Shown here one piece after another: positions 33,845-45,595 of a DNA stretch of 64,000 nt (position 1 is its first letter; the number at the start of each line of letters is the position of its first letter). A program made the position numbers and the translations under genes. The notes under the pieces were generated by a model. It was not told the DNA's origin. It saw only the letters and a list, made by a program, of their open reading frames with translations, and did not search any database. Where the stretch lies: NCBI GenBank assembly GCA_015345905.1, contig JADDTR010000019.1:248001-312000 (forward strand). The letters are read 5' to 3'. The DNA is from Aotearoamyces nothofagi. Taxonomy: Eukaryota > Ascomycota > Leotiomycetes > Leotiales > Tympanidaceae.

Positions 33845-35774
33845 ATGAGTAATGAGATCGCTCAGCCGAATGAGCTGGATCTCAGACGCTCGACTTCTCT
33901 AGAAGACAATACTGGCCACTCGTCTAGTGCCCAGGAGACATCGTACCGTAAGCTATTCCCGGCTCCTCCACCACCACCATCGCAGTCAATCTACCATTTA
34001 CTGTCAACCCCTATGTGAAGAATACTGATAATAATACCGTAGCGTCAGTAAGCGATGAAAAGACCGATTTAAGTACCGGCGACGAGAACCCGTTATCAGC
34101 GCCACTCGACGACGAATCATCGTATGCCGCAAGTGATGCGCAGCAGAAGAATCGGGGACTGCTTCATGTGCCTTCGCGATCTTCTTCACATAAGATACAA
34201 CCCTCACCGACGTCGACAGGTCTGAGTGGAGCTACAGCAAGTGATCCGGCTGAGAGTATTAGCAGGCGATCTAAAGACTCGCGGACTAGTATCATTGGAA
34301 AGCGGCGCAACGGTAGCGTTGCTAGCAGTAAGAGATCTGGGACTTCCCCTGGAGCTTCTGCCGCCAACAACGGCAAAGTCAATGCTTCCGCGTCACAGCC
34401 GGTGCCAATGCAAAAGCCAAAGAAATCGCGGGGCCTACTGTCGTTCTTGAACTGCTGTGGTGTACCCGACAATGCCCACGGGGTTGACGAGGAGACGGTC
34501 TTACCAGTGAAGAAGGTCAGCAAGGTCACTAAGACTCAAACTCAACCTGGCCCTACTACCTCAAGTAAGTCAGGGCCGAGTGTAGCAGAGCCAAGCGGCA
34601 AGCAAATGTCGACGTCTCAGTCAGAGAAGGAAGATATGATTAAAGATGAGTCAATCGAGACTCCTGCTACGGCTCAGAACCAAACAAAATCTTCAGTTGG
34701 AGAAGCTCAAGAAAGCCCAGAACGTCAAGGGAGCTCCGATAACGCCCTCAATGCACCATTACCAGCTGTGCCGCAAGAAAAGTCTGAGACAGTTCATGAA
34801 GTGCACAGTTCATCTAATCCGGCTGTGGTTGTCCAGGCACCCACGCCAATATCTCCACGGAATGATGACGCTGCAGTATTAGCAACCCAAAGGTACGGCC
34901 AGGATGGCAGTTCTAACGACGTCGTTATGACAGACGTACCCGACATGCCTGCGGAAGATGCGAAAGCTGTATCAAGTACCCAAAACGAGGCACCGTCGAA
35001 CACGGCGGTCCTACCACCACCTCCTCCAATTCCTGATTCGGAATCTAGCAGGTCCTCCAATTCTCCCCGGAATTCTACCACAGCAGAGCCCCTAGAAGAT
35101 AAGCAGCAGTGGCTACTCCCCCCAATAGAACCTCGGTTCCACGGGAAGAAGTGCCTGGTCCTTGATCTGGATGAGACCCTTGTCCACAGTAGCTTTAAGG
35201 TACGTCTTTTCGACAATGATCATATGTTAATTTTCTTTCTAACGTAAATGTACAGATTTTGCACCAGGCAGATTTCACGATCCCCGTGGAAATTGAAGGC
35301 CAATATCATAATGTCTACGTCATTAAGCGGCCTGGCGTAGATCAGTTCATGAAGCGTGTAGGGGAGCTATATGAAGTTGTTGTTTTTACCGCCTCTGTTT
35401 CCAAGGTATGCTCTTGCGTAAAAACAAAATCGACTTGCGCCTCAGTAAACTAACCAATATAGTATGGTGATCCACTATTGGATCAATTGGATATTCATCA
35501 TGTTGTCCATCATCGCCTCTTCAGAGAAAGCTGCTACAATCATCAAGGCAACTACGTCAAAGATCTTTCGCAAGTCGGCCGCGATCTACGGGAGACCATC
35601 ATAATCGATAATTCGCCAACGTCTTATATATTTCACCCCCAACACGCAGTTCCAATCAGCAGCTGGTTCTCGGACGCTCACGACAATGAGCTCCTCGATT
35701 TGATTCCAGTACTTGAAGATCTTGCAGGCTCGCAGGTTCGAGATGTCAGCCTAGTACTCGACGTCGCTCTTTGA
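33845..35774 (+). CDS. Psr1/Psr2-type FCP1-like (NIF) phosphatase
   Basis: Predicted Ser/Thr phosphatase of the HAD/CTD class. In yeast the Psr1/Psr2 pair sits at the plasma membrane and acts in sodium and general stress response with Whi2. Exons are 33845..33947, 34043..35199, 35256..35405 and 35463..35774 (573 aa). Residues 1-370 are disordered and Ser/Pro/Thr-rich. The catalytic domain begins at about 375 with [16 protein letters not shown] (DLDET nucleophile motif). It continues with [27 protein letters not shown], the [15 protein letters not shown] flap, [16 protein letters not shown] and the C-terminal [21 protein letters not shown] Cys pair in [10 protein letters not shown] at about residue 165 may be a palmitoylation site. 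The first intron has two in-frame acceptors (33985 or 34042); I prefer the second because it has a branch site and a normal length. Confidence 0.92.
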
Positions 35775-36556
35775 ACCATTTGAGCGTGCTTTTCAGTGGT
35801 TGATCTCATAGCGGACGGCGTTCGGTTGATACCTTCGATTCAATCTTAGAATGTACTGCTTAATCTTTATAATAAGCATGGCGAATCCTTTCTTGCCCAG
35901 CATTAAATTCTTGGAAGTTGCGGCTTTCGGCTAGGATCAGGGACGCGATGACAGCACCCCTTGCGCTGAGCGCTATTGCAGGAGTTGCTTCTCTCATTTT
36001 TGGGAAGCCCATTAGCTGGACAAGGGACATCTACACTAGTAATGGTTTTCTTCGTGCGGACCTTCGCATGCATGCTTGGTCCCTGCCTCTACACGATTGG
36101 CAATATTCCCTTTGTCAAACTTTTCTACATTCGACCATCCATGTACTGCACACAAAATTCTCATGTATGATCGGCCGCTAAGCGGCGCCTTTACCAACTT
36201 TGTATCCACGGATGACTGTAGGAGGGGTTAGTATCACAAATAAAAAGAAGAGTTATCGTCGTAGTCAAAAGATGCATGAAATTAAAACTGAAATGCTCTA
36301 CAGTGACAACATGACTGCCCGTTTAGCAGCTCTAGATTTCCCCGGGATGCTCAAATTCAGATTAGATTAGATCTCCGCATTTAGGGCCGTCGCCAGCGGA
36401 ACTGGAAGCGAGCTCCTTGCGATCTGGACATTCGTGGCCTCAATAATAATTCGACCACAGCCTGTATAGTCCATCACACGACGATTACGACGCGACTCCA
36501 AATCTCTCATCACGCGAAGCAAATATCTCGATTGATCTCAACCCCGATTGCGCACA
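35775..36556. other. Intergenic region, phosphatase 3' end to Sec61-beta promoter
   Basis: About 780 bp. Open frames at 35918-36181 have no coding character. No repeats of note. The right-hand end is the Sec61-beta promoter and 5' leader. Confidence 0.5.
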
Positions 36557-37186
36557 ATGGTAAGTCTCTCGTCGAGTCTTATCTTCAAGTAACTTCGTCG
36601 GCCCCATCAATTGCGCTCTCAGGCGTCTGCGCAATTATCCATTGTTTCTTGAAGCCTATATATAGTCCACTTATTAACGACAATCCACTATGCAGTCTTC
36701 TCCTCGTCCATCTTCCCCAATTCCTGGTGCTGCAACCGCTGGCCAAAGCACTGGAAGACCATCCTCTCCTACACCTCCTGGCGGACCTAAAACAGCAATC
36801 CGAAGAAGAGCGGCTGCAGACCAGAAAGATAAGGTCGCAAATGTGCGTCCTAGCAGCACGAGAGCAGCAGGAGCTGGAGGAAGTAGCAGCACGATGTTGA
36901 GTACGTTGATACCACAGTTTCATCTGTCTCTGCCAGGGAGAATTTACATACATTTATTTATATATATCGTGATATAATGCTGACCGCATATACTTTTAGG
37001 ACTATACACGGATGAGTCTCCGGGATTGAAGGTCGACCCGGTTGTGGTTCTTGTTCTCTCCCTTGTGTTCATCTTCAGCGTTGTCGCTCTACATGGTGGG
37101 TCATAAAAGCAATTGAACTTGCTTAAGTTTTAAGACTAACGTGCTATACAGTCATTGCAAAGATTACTCGAAGGTTTTCTAGTTAG
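36557..37186 (+). CDS. sbh1: Sec61 translocon beta subunit
   Basis: Tail-anchored beta subunit of the ER protein-conducting channel. Preferred exons are 36557..36559 (ATG only), 36696..36900, 37000..37095 and 37152..37186 (112 aa), with introns of 136, 99 and 56 nt. The N-terminal half is Ser/Pro/Gly-rich ([16 protein letters not shown]). The family core [14 protein letters not shown], the conserved linker [22 protein letters not shown] and one C-terminal hydrophobic helix ([20 protein letters not shown]) are present, ending in a basic tail KITRRFSS. The start is chosen at 36557 because a consensus donor GTAAGT directly follows the ATG and splicing gives the family-like MSSPRPSS. The ATG at 36690 (reading MQSS...) within that intron is the alternative. 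Family identity is secure. Confidence 0.93.
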
Positions 37187-37835
37187 GGCGGCTATATCGG
37201 GGATAAAGTCGTTTGATGACCTCTTTCTCATTGCGTCTGAATTGCATTGGAATTTGGTCAAATGCCAGCGGAAAAGTGAGGCATAGGTTCGATCGACCTA
37301 GCACCTTGTATCTTTGGGAGAAAGTTCCGGGCTGTATCATAGATAATTAGTCGAAAGCAGAGGACTACTACTTACAGTATAGATGTTAATCCAAAGCTTG
37401 TTTTTCGTAATGAAGTCCCCTGACGACACCATCTGCTGAAAAAATTTGTTTGCTTGATTTATGCGGCATAATGCCTTCTGTCCATGTGCTAAAACAAGTA
37501 ATGTTCCTTTTATAAAGGCCTCTATTAAAATATTTTTACCATAGACCGCGACTCATCCTTCTATCCATCTCTACTCAGTCCAGTATTCGCACGGCTAATC
37601 ACGTGGGTAAGCGAGAATGCACTGCTTGAACCACGTTCGACATATTGCAGCACCACACCTAGAGGACTCTTATACTACTTAAATGGAACTGCCGTATTGG
37701 TCTTTCTGGAACGCAACGACTAGTCCAAAATATGCATTCCTATATAGTTAATAGCCAGCGCTTGTATTTGACCTTGTAAAATAGTTACACTCCAGCATTA
37801 CCTTCAACCTTCACAAAGTAGGCACAGCATTAAGA
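37187..37835. other. Intergenic region upstream of Clr2 gene
   Basis: About 650 bp with the Sec61-beta 3' region and the Clr2 promoter. An ATCACGTG E-box-like motif lies near 37597-37604. Nothing else was recognised. Confidence 0.45.
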
Positions 37836-40345
37836 ATGGCAAGATTAAGGGTTATGCTGCCATCAGAAGTAAGCGATGGAGCGAGGAGCAACCACCCAAT
37901 GACTGTACACAGTCGAGTGGCTGGTTACAATGCCGTCCCAGCTGATCGATTATATCACGAGAAATTGGCGGATATGTGGATGGCCGAAACCAATCAAGCG
38001 ATGCAAGGTTAGTTGAATTATTCTTTGTCTCATGCTCCTGATGTTGTTTTGAGATATCATGGAATCAACGCCCTTGAGGTTGTTCTGTTTGATCAGTTAT
38101 TGAAAACATCGCCTCCATGAGTCCCCTTACCCAGCTATTCAGAAGACGACTACCCCTTGACACAAACCAGTCCAAGGACAAGGATTGTCTTGTGCTTTAT
38201 CTATTAGTTACTATTCAGAAACTTCTTCTTCAGACCCTAGAAGTTGCTAGCATCCTTTATATCCTTTTTCCTGCTAATTACATTGGCAAGATCTTCAACT
38301 AACAATTTACCTCAAACAGGGCTTCGCTATGTTTTTGAAGAGCTGCCACAGGGCTATGCCGTGTTCACAAAGGAGCGGGCTTCAGGCGTAGTACGTCTAG
38401 ATTCTACCAGTCCCAGTAATATACTAATATACTTACGCTGTTCCAGTTGGATCGATATCTCTTCGGTCATGATCAGGACCGGTACGACTCGCCAAATAAA
38501 TTCTATCCTCACTTCAAGTGGCTTATGAATGGTGCCGAGGACTATTGTACCTGCGTCAACTGTGTCAAGATGCGAGGTTCATATAAAGAACCTAAGAACC
38601 CCTTGAAGATGACTGGAGGGGGGCATCGATCACCAATGTTGAAGTTCATAGATCTGTGCCGTGCAGAAGTAGGCAAGAAATTTGATCTGGCATATACCCG
38701 TTTCGAGGAGACGCCTACGAACTATTTCCAGCCTCCATTACCACCACCAGCCTGGGTCCAGAGCACTCACTCCTTTGAGCCCAGGGAAGGTGAAGTTGTT
38801 CTTTTTTATGCCCATGATGAATTCAACATCCGCTTCACTGGAGATCATAGCCAAACTTATCTGTTGTTCAATGAAGAGGCTCAGAAATTTGTCGATGCCC
38901 CGGAATGGAAGGCAGGTATTATCAGCTATACTCCGAAAGAAGGCACTATACAGATTGAGGACTTAACGCCACCAAAGGTGTTGAAGAATGGACCCACGGA
39001 CAAAACGTATACTGTTGAAGTTCTTCCAAAGTCGGGGGAGGAGAATCGTATGCCAGAAACACACCACGTCCCCCTTCATCATATGCGGCCATTCAGCCTT
39101 TATCGCGAGATGATGAACTGGATGGGAATGAAAGATTGGCATCCAAGTATCTGGCGAGCAACCAAGGTGGTCAACGATATAGTCCCCATCAAGCCCTACA
39201 GGGTGGTTGGTGAGTTGCCAAAATGCTCATTCATGTTTCGAGGTATATGGATCGGCAACGAGTTCTTCAAACCTGGAGATGCGGCGCGCTTGATGCCAAT
39301 GGACCCAAAGATTAGTACAAAGATAGAAGAGGTGGTAGTTATCGAGAACATCGTGCTATGTTACGAGAATCTGGATCGCACTGGGCCCCAGGAACCAAAT
39401 AACATTCACTTTGAAGTTTATGGCCGTGTTTACACTGTCACCCAGCCACCAAATTCCAACGCGAAGCCCTTGGTCAGATCGAATGCCACCGAGAAAGAAC
39501 TGGCTGCTCTTCATCTTCCCAGGAGCATGAGAGGCTATACCTGGTATGCAGTACCCAGTAGGAGTCCCGAAGGATCAAGCCATTCCGTACAAGCACTAGG
39601 TCCTCACAGATTGATGGGTCGATTATACGAGCGGCAGGCTATGGAAGCTATGGCTGATGTCGATGATTTTGACGTCGGCTATGAAGGAATGTCAAATATT
39701 TCTGGATGGCAAGCAGCGCAGCAGGAGGCGAAGGCTGAGAAACAGGGCAAGAAGATGATCGATGTGCAGAGAGAGGAGATGTGTGGGCAGTGGATGAAGG
39801 ATCGGTACGCTATGCTGGAGATTATGTATTTCCAAGGTGAGAAAATCGACGGCCCAGGTGGATGTTTTCGCATGTATCGTCCGACCGGCACACCGTTCCT
39901 CGTATACCCTAGGGAATATGCACCCCTTGTTCGACCCAGCGGACATCCCGAGGAAGAAATAGCGCCCCAGGATGTGATCAACAAACAGCATGAGCATGAT
40001 GGAGAAAGCGAAGAGGAGAACGAAGATGAGAGCGAGGAGGGCCACTACAACAATGGTCGAACCGCCACCGAGGGAACGTCACACATGTCAGTTATCACCG
40101 GTGCTTTGACCGATCACGAAGACTGGATGGAGGATGAAGCTGAAGCTTTCGTCCGAGAAACCCTCCAAAACTCTGCCTTGGAGCAACTATCAGAGTCAGA
40201 CGCTTTTACCTCTACAAATTCGGCCCAGCCAACAGATGGGGGTGGTGAGGACTCTTCTGTTTCGCCTTCGGATGCTCATGGGGGAGCTTACTTGGAGACT
40301 CGTGATGGTCGGAAACGCCGTCATATCTCTTACGGAGTATTCTAG
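37836..40345 (+). CDS. clr2: Clr2-family transcription-silencing protein
   Basis: Homolog of fission yeast Clr2, a subunit of the SHREC histone-deacetylase complex that silences heterochromatin. Exons are 37836..38007, 38320..38390 and 38447..40345 (713 aa). Clr2-type features are the N-terminal segment leading to LPQGYAVFTKERASGVLDRYLFGHD, then FYPHFKWLM and the YCTCVNCVK cysteine motif. A long middle region with a BAH-like beta fold follows (EGEVVLFYAHDEFNIRF; later LPKCSFMFRGIWIGNEFFKPGDAARL). The C terminus is acidic (EEENEDESEEGH). The first intron is 312 nt; another exon inside it (from about 38096) stays open for a while but adds no family-like sequence. A separate SRA-domain reader lies 24 kb away in the same window; both point to chromatin silencing, but no physical link is shown. 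The family call rests on motif order. Confidence 0.85.
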
Positions 40346-41517
40346 CCATTGTCCCTTCAAATCGACCAGTTGATCACAGGTTACTTATGGAGCTAGATCA
40401 GCAGATGGCCTTGGAAACTAGTGAGAAACGAAGCGGTTTGCAGATCGTAAATGATATACATATTGTCGCATCGCATAGTGGAGTGTCATATGGAAGGCAC
40501 ACAGTCGAGGCATCTCTGAAGTTCATTAGCCTTTTATGATTGTCGACAAGGTATTTTCACTTCTTGACAGCCATTCGTGCATTTAGAGCAGGTAGAGAGC
40601 TCTCGAACTTAGTTCGCCTTCATAGATGGCTGTAGAGCTATGTGCACATCTTGATAGGCTTTCAAGACAATACTACTGCTTTGAATTATATTTTAACCGT
40701 GAAGTAATTTTAGTGATAAGGTGGCATTTAAGTACCTATCCTAGAAATATTCTAACTTTGGATGATAATGCCTTGTATGCCTAGCACAGGCTTTGGGTTT
40801 GGTCATCGGGCTACCTGGTAGAGCATCATTAAATATGCAACCTTCACACAGAAACCCATGTTCTCTATTCTAAGTTCTATGTTCAAAACTAAGATAGGAA
40901 GGCTACAACTTCGGGACAGCTTATCGCTAATCGAGGCTACAGCTTTATCCGTATCGCTATCAACTTGTAAATCAAGCGTCATACAACTCGTAAGCATGTG
41001 TGCAATCACCCATGCACTTTTAGTCCCACCCAAATCCCAAATCTTGCAGAGTGCCCCGCCACGAATGCTTTGACAAGCAAGGAACTCTGCAAAAGTTGAG
41101 CATACCATCTACATCGTAGAGTATTAACTACATGTATTTCCTCAACAACCTACGTCACCTATTGCGTCCTAAGATCTTCCACCCAGCAGCTATAACCTGA
41201 ATAGCCAATAGACAGGCTGTGGCCGAGTGTGCATGTCAAGTCAAGTTCAAGCTGGCTCGTATCATGAGCGCACGATTTTCCAGCACTGAACAATCATATT
41301 CGTGTGTATACGCTGTTCTCTACTCCGTGATAAGAGGACTAATCAAGACATTTATTATTAGCAGATCACCACCATTAGTGTAAACTCGACATATCCTTCA
41401 AGTAAGCGCTGCACGAAGGAGGCCATCGCGTTGGCTAAGCTCTCGAGACGCTGCCCGGCAGCTTCATAGGTGTAGCAACCTCCTAAGTGTTCGAGAGAAA
41501 TACCTACACTACTCATT
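40346..41517. other. Intergenic region of about 1.2 kb
   Basis: This region lies between Clr2 and the glycosyltransferase gene, both on the plus strand. Both strands carry a 70-100 codon open frame at 40803-41108; neither has recognisable protein character. No repeats. Confidence 0.5.
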
Positions 41518-44500
41518 ATGGGTTCTGATCCTTCAGAGGCAGGCAATACTCTGCCACAAGCAATCATTGCACAGGCTCAGGCAGCGATTGTTGCAAACAC
41601 AGAAGACACTCCTCTCGGACAGCAGCGTCATTCAACAGCGAAGCCAGATTACTTACATCATCAGGATACACATCGTCTGATAAACGAAGAGACTGGCTCA
41701 AGGTAAATATATACGAAAATTCCCTTTGATAATGCATGGGCTCATATACTTCAGCTCAAATATTACCTCGAGCTCCCATCTTCAGGTTCCGAACATACTG
41801 GAGACAGCAGGTCTATCTACAGCTCCTCCTGCGTATGGCGATCATTACGACCAATTAAAAATAAGTCAAGATGGCTTTGATACGCAAGCTAAGCTCACCG
41901 GTACGTTGAACCCCTGTTTATGTTCTACTGTACATTAGACTTACAAATTTTGATAAAGACGATGGCCGGATTAATATCAACATCAATCAGAAGACCCGCC
42001 GCTTGTCTGATCTCCTTGTACCAGCTCTCAGGAGCCAGCTATCACTCGTTGCACAAGAGAACGAGCACCCTCTTCCTCCCGGCTATATCCCCCCTTCTTT
42101 AGGAGGACAGCCTGGCCAAGTTCCGCCTCCACGTCTCAATGTCGTAATTCATGTTGTTGGGTCACGCGGTGATGTTCAGCCATTCGTGGCCCTAGGGAAG
42201 ACTCTCAAGTCAACATACGGCCATCGTGTACGACTAGCTACACATCCCACTTTCCAACCCTTCGTAGAAGAGAACGGGCTCGAATTCTTCAGTATCGGTG
42301 GTGACCCTGCCGAACTCATGGCGTTCATGGTCAAGAATCCGGGTCTTATGCCAGGCTTTGACTCTCTAAAGAGCGGTGACGTCGGGAAAAGACGCAAGGG
42401 TATGGAAGAGATAATTCTAGGGTGTTGGAGGTCATGTATAGAGGCTGGAGATGGCCTCTCAACACCATACCACCAAGAATCTACAGATGGAGATCGGATA
42501 AGTTTCGACGGGGGCATTAATCTGGAGGCGAGCCCAACTGAACGACCGTTCATTGCCGATGCTATTATTGCCAATCCTCCTAGCTTTGCTCACATACATA
42601 TTGCAGAGAAATTGGGTATTCCGCTGCATTTGATGTTCACGTAAGTTTTAAAGTCAGGTAGAAACTGGCTATCTGCTGACAAGTTGCAGCATGCCTTGGT
42701 CACCAACCCAATCTTTTCCGCATCCGCTTGCCAATATTCAGTCGTCCAATGCCGATGTAAATATGACTAATTTCATATCGTACGCACTAGTTGAAATGAT
42801 GACTTGGCAAGGATTAGGAGATATTATAAACCGCTTCCGGGAAAGAATGTTGGGGTTAGATCCTATAAGCTTGATATGGGCTCCAGGAATGCTCAGTCGT
42901 TTGAGAATCCCCTACACATATTGCTGGTAAGTAACTCTGACACAATTCTAGACTCAGTTCTCATCACTGATAGGTCTCCGGCGCTCATACCCAAGCCTAA
43001 GGATTGGGGACAACATATCGATATATCTGGGTTCTTTTTCCTATCTCTTGCTTCTTCCTATACCCCCGCTCCAGACCTAGCTGCCTTCCTAGCAGATGGA
43101 CCACCCCCAGTCTACATCGGCTTTGGATCAATCGTGGTGGATGATCCAGATTCCATGACAGAGCTCATCTTCGAAGCTATCAAGAAAGCTGGAGTAAGAG
43201 CCCTGGTCTCAAAAGGATGGGGAGGGCTTGGAAGTGATGCCCTTGTTGTACCAGAAGGGATCTTCATGCTAGGAAACGTACCTCATGACTGGCTTTTCAA
43301 GCACGTCTCTTGTGTGGTTCACCATGGTGGGGCAGGGACAACTGCTGCTGGTATAGCTCTGGGGAGGCCTACTGTTATAGTGCCATTCTTCGGAGACCAA
43401 CCATTCTGGGGGGCCATGGTTGCTCATGCTGGAGCTGGCCCGTTGCCAATTCCATTCAAGCAATTAACTGTAGATAAGTTGGCCGCCGCCATTGAGGAAG
43501 CTCTGAAACCTACAACTTTAGAACGGGCTAAGGAACTTGGTGCTCGCATCAGCGAGGAGAAAGGCTCCGAAGTGGGTGGCAAAAGCTTTCATGATCATCT
43601 AGATGTTGATAATCTACGATGTGCTATAGCTCCTAGCCGAGTCGCAGTCTGGCGAGTGAAGCGTACGGATATGCCGTTGAGTGCCCTGGCTGCGAGCGTT
43701 TTGGCAAATTCAGGGCTCTTGGATTTCTCTGAACTAAAGCTGTGAGTCTCCTGGCCCTCTTATCGATCACTATTAACAGAAATAGCTTTCGGCCTCGGGA
43801 GTACGAGGCTGAAGATGGACCATGGGATCCAATATCCGGAGGAGCCTCTGCCTTGTTGGGTACGATTGCTAGCTTAACTATGGGAGTTGCGGATTTTCCG
43901 GTCGAGATCTTCAAGGCTTTCAAGGCCAAGTCAGCCAGTGCCTGTGCGACCGAAGAGCAGCCTGCTGGTTCTAGACCCGCGTCAGCATTGTCAGCATCTA
44001 GATCCGAATCAGACTTGAATCTATCAACAGGGACCGATATCCTGACGAATCAAACGTCTTCGTCCACGGCGACGTCTTCTAATGACAGCAACTGTCGAGG
44101 AATTTCGCCTTCCGCCGATACCCCGTTGACAAGTACGGCCCCATCAGCACCTCGAGATAGTTCAATGAAGCAAGCTCTCAGTGGCCCGTCACATTCACGT
44201 TCCGGCTCTAGAGGGCAACATTCTTCCTCGCGCAGTTCTTCTCCTTTCGGCAAAAAGACAGAGTTTGACCCGAGCAATATTAACCTTGAATCTGCTACTC
44301 GTGCGGGGAAGGGTATATCTCGCATCGTCGGAGCTGGTCTCAAGTCCCCTATGGACTTTACTTTAGGGCTAGCACGTGGCTTCCACAACGCTCCCAAACT
44401 CTACGGCGATGATACTGTCCGTCCCCAAGAAAAGGTTACTGATTTTCAAAGTGGCCTAAGAGCAGCCGGTAACGAGTTTAAATATGGATTCTACGATGGG

Positions 44501-45595
44501 ATATCTGGACTCATTACCCAGCCAATGAAGGGAGCTGAAAAGGAAGGTGCTGTTGGCGTCCTCAAAGGAATTGGAAAGGGCATAGGTGGTCTTGTCCTCA
44601 AACCTGGTGCTGCAATCTGGGGGCTTCCAGGATATACCTTTATGGGAATTCACAAAGAGGTTCGTAAACTATTCGGTTCGAGCGTGCTTAACTACATCAT
44701 ATCTGCCCGCACAGCACAGGGCTACGAGCAGTGGAAATCCTCTACGCTGGAGGAGCGGCTTGATATTGTCAGCCGGTGGAATGTGAAGGAATCAGAGCTT
44801 CAGGGTGGAAAACAGAGGGTTCACGAGGATGGCCATGAAGGTCAAGAAAACGGACGCCGTTCACCAAGAGGCTTCTTTCAGACAAGACATCTCACTTTTG
44901 ACGAACGCAAGAAGCTGCACGAAGATAGAAAGGCCAAACGATCCAAAACCTATGAGCCTAATAGCACCAGGAATCCTGAGCAACCTACACCGCAGATTGT
45001 AGAGCCTTCTACCACGACACCAGAAACTATTGAAGGCTTTGAGGAAGCTATCAGGGCATCTGTCGCAACTACTTCGAGGGGTGATCCGGAAGAGGACCTT
45101 GTCATCGAACGTGCCATCCGAGCAAGTGTTCGAGAGCTGCAGAGTCACCGAGGGTCTAATCTTGGCGAGCAGGACGCCCTAGACCGTGCTATACAGGCCA
45201 GCATAGCAGAAGCTAACAGAGGCTCACAACATGATCCCTCTAGTACCGAATATGCCGCAACCCTTGAAAAGGCCATCCAGCAAAGCCTTTACGATTCCCA
45301 GACCACTTCTTCTCAGAACAGGCATGATGAGTTGGATCATGACAGTGATGATGAAAATTTCAGACTTGCAATTGAAGCATCCAAGGCTACTCATGAGGAA
45401 CAGAATTCAAAGGCGAAGACTGAGGAAGAGGTTGTGTTGGAGTATGTAAAGAAGCAGAGCCTTGCTGAAGAGGAGCATAGGAAGGTTATACAGGGCAAGC
45501 AAAATGATGTATGTGAGAGCGTAGATGATGATGATGATGATCTGAAACGGGCTATTGAGGAGAGCATGAAGATTGAATTAGGACAAGGAGCATGA
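41518..45595 (+). CDS. Sterol 3-beta-glucosyltransferase-like protein with C-terminal ubiquitin-interacting-like motifs
   Basis: Predicted GT1-type UDP-glucose:sterol (or lipid) glucosyltransferase. Exons are 41518..41702, 41755..41900, 41959..42640, 42690..42926, 42974..43741 and 43786..45595 (1275 aa). An N-terminal extension of about 165 residues precedes the donor/acceptor half, which starts with [22 protein letters not shown], the sterol-glucosyltransferase hallmark. The C-terminal catalytic half has [15 protein letters not shown] and the sugar-nucleotide signature [23 protein letters not shown] with FFGDQPFWG. No PH or GRAM domain of the Atg26 type is present. After residue 700 comes a Ser-rich stretch, a VPS13/Atg2-like amphipathic region ([35 protein letters not shown]), and six A-I-x-x-S motifs at about 45045-45575. 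The final acceptor is chosen to give a 44-nt intron; 43779 is the alternative. Membrane-lipid contact is inferred. Confidence 0.88.

Noticed and set aside
40803-41108. Overlapping open frames on both strands between Clr2 and the glycosyltransferase
   Set aside because: Equal openness on both strands without coding bias suggests chance; no splice context improves them.
42955-42973. Possible early stop in the glycosyltransferase suggesting a pseudogene
   Set aside because: Stops fall inside consensus introns; after splicing all six exons keep frame and catalytic motifs are intact.
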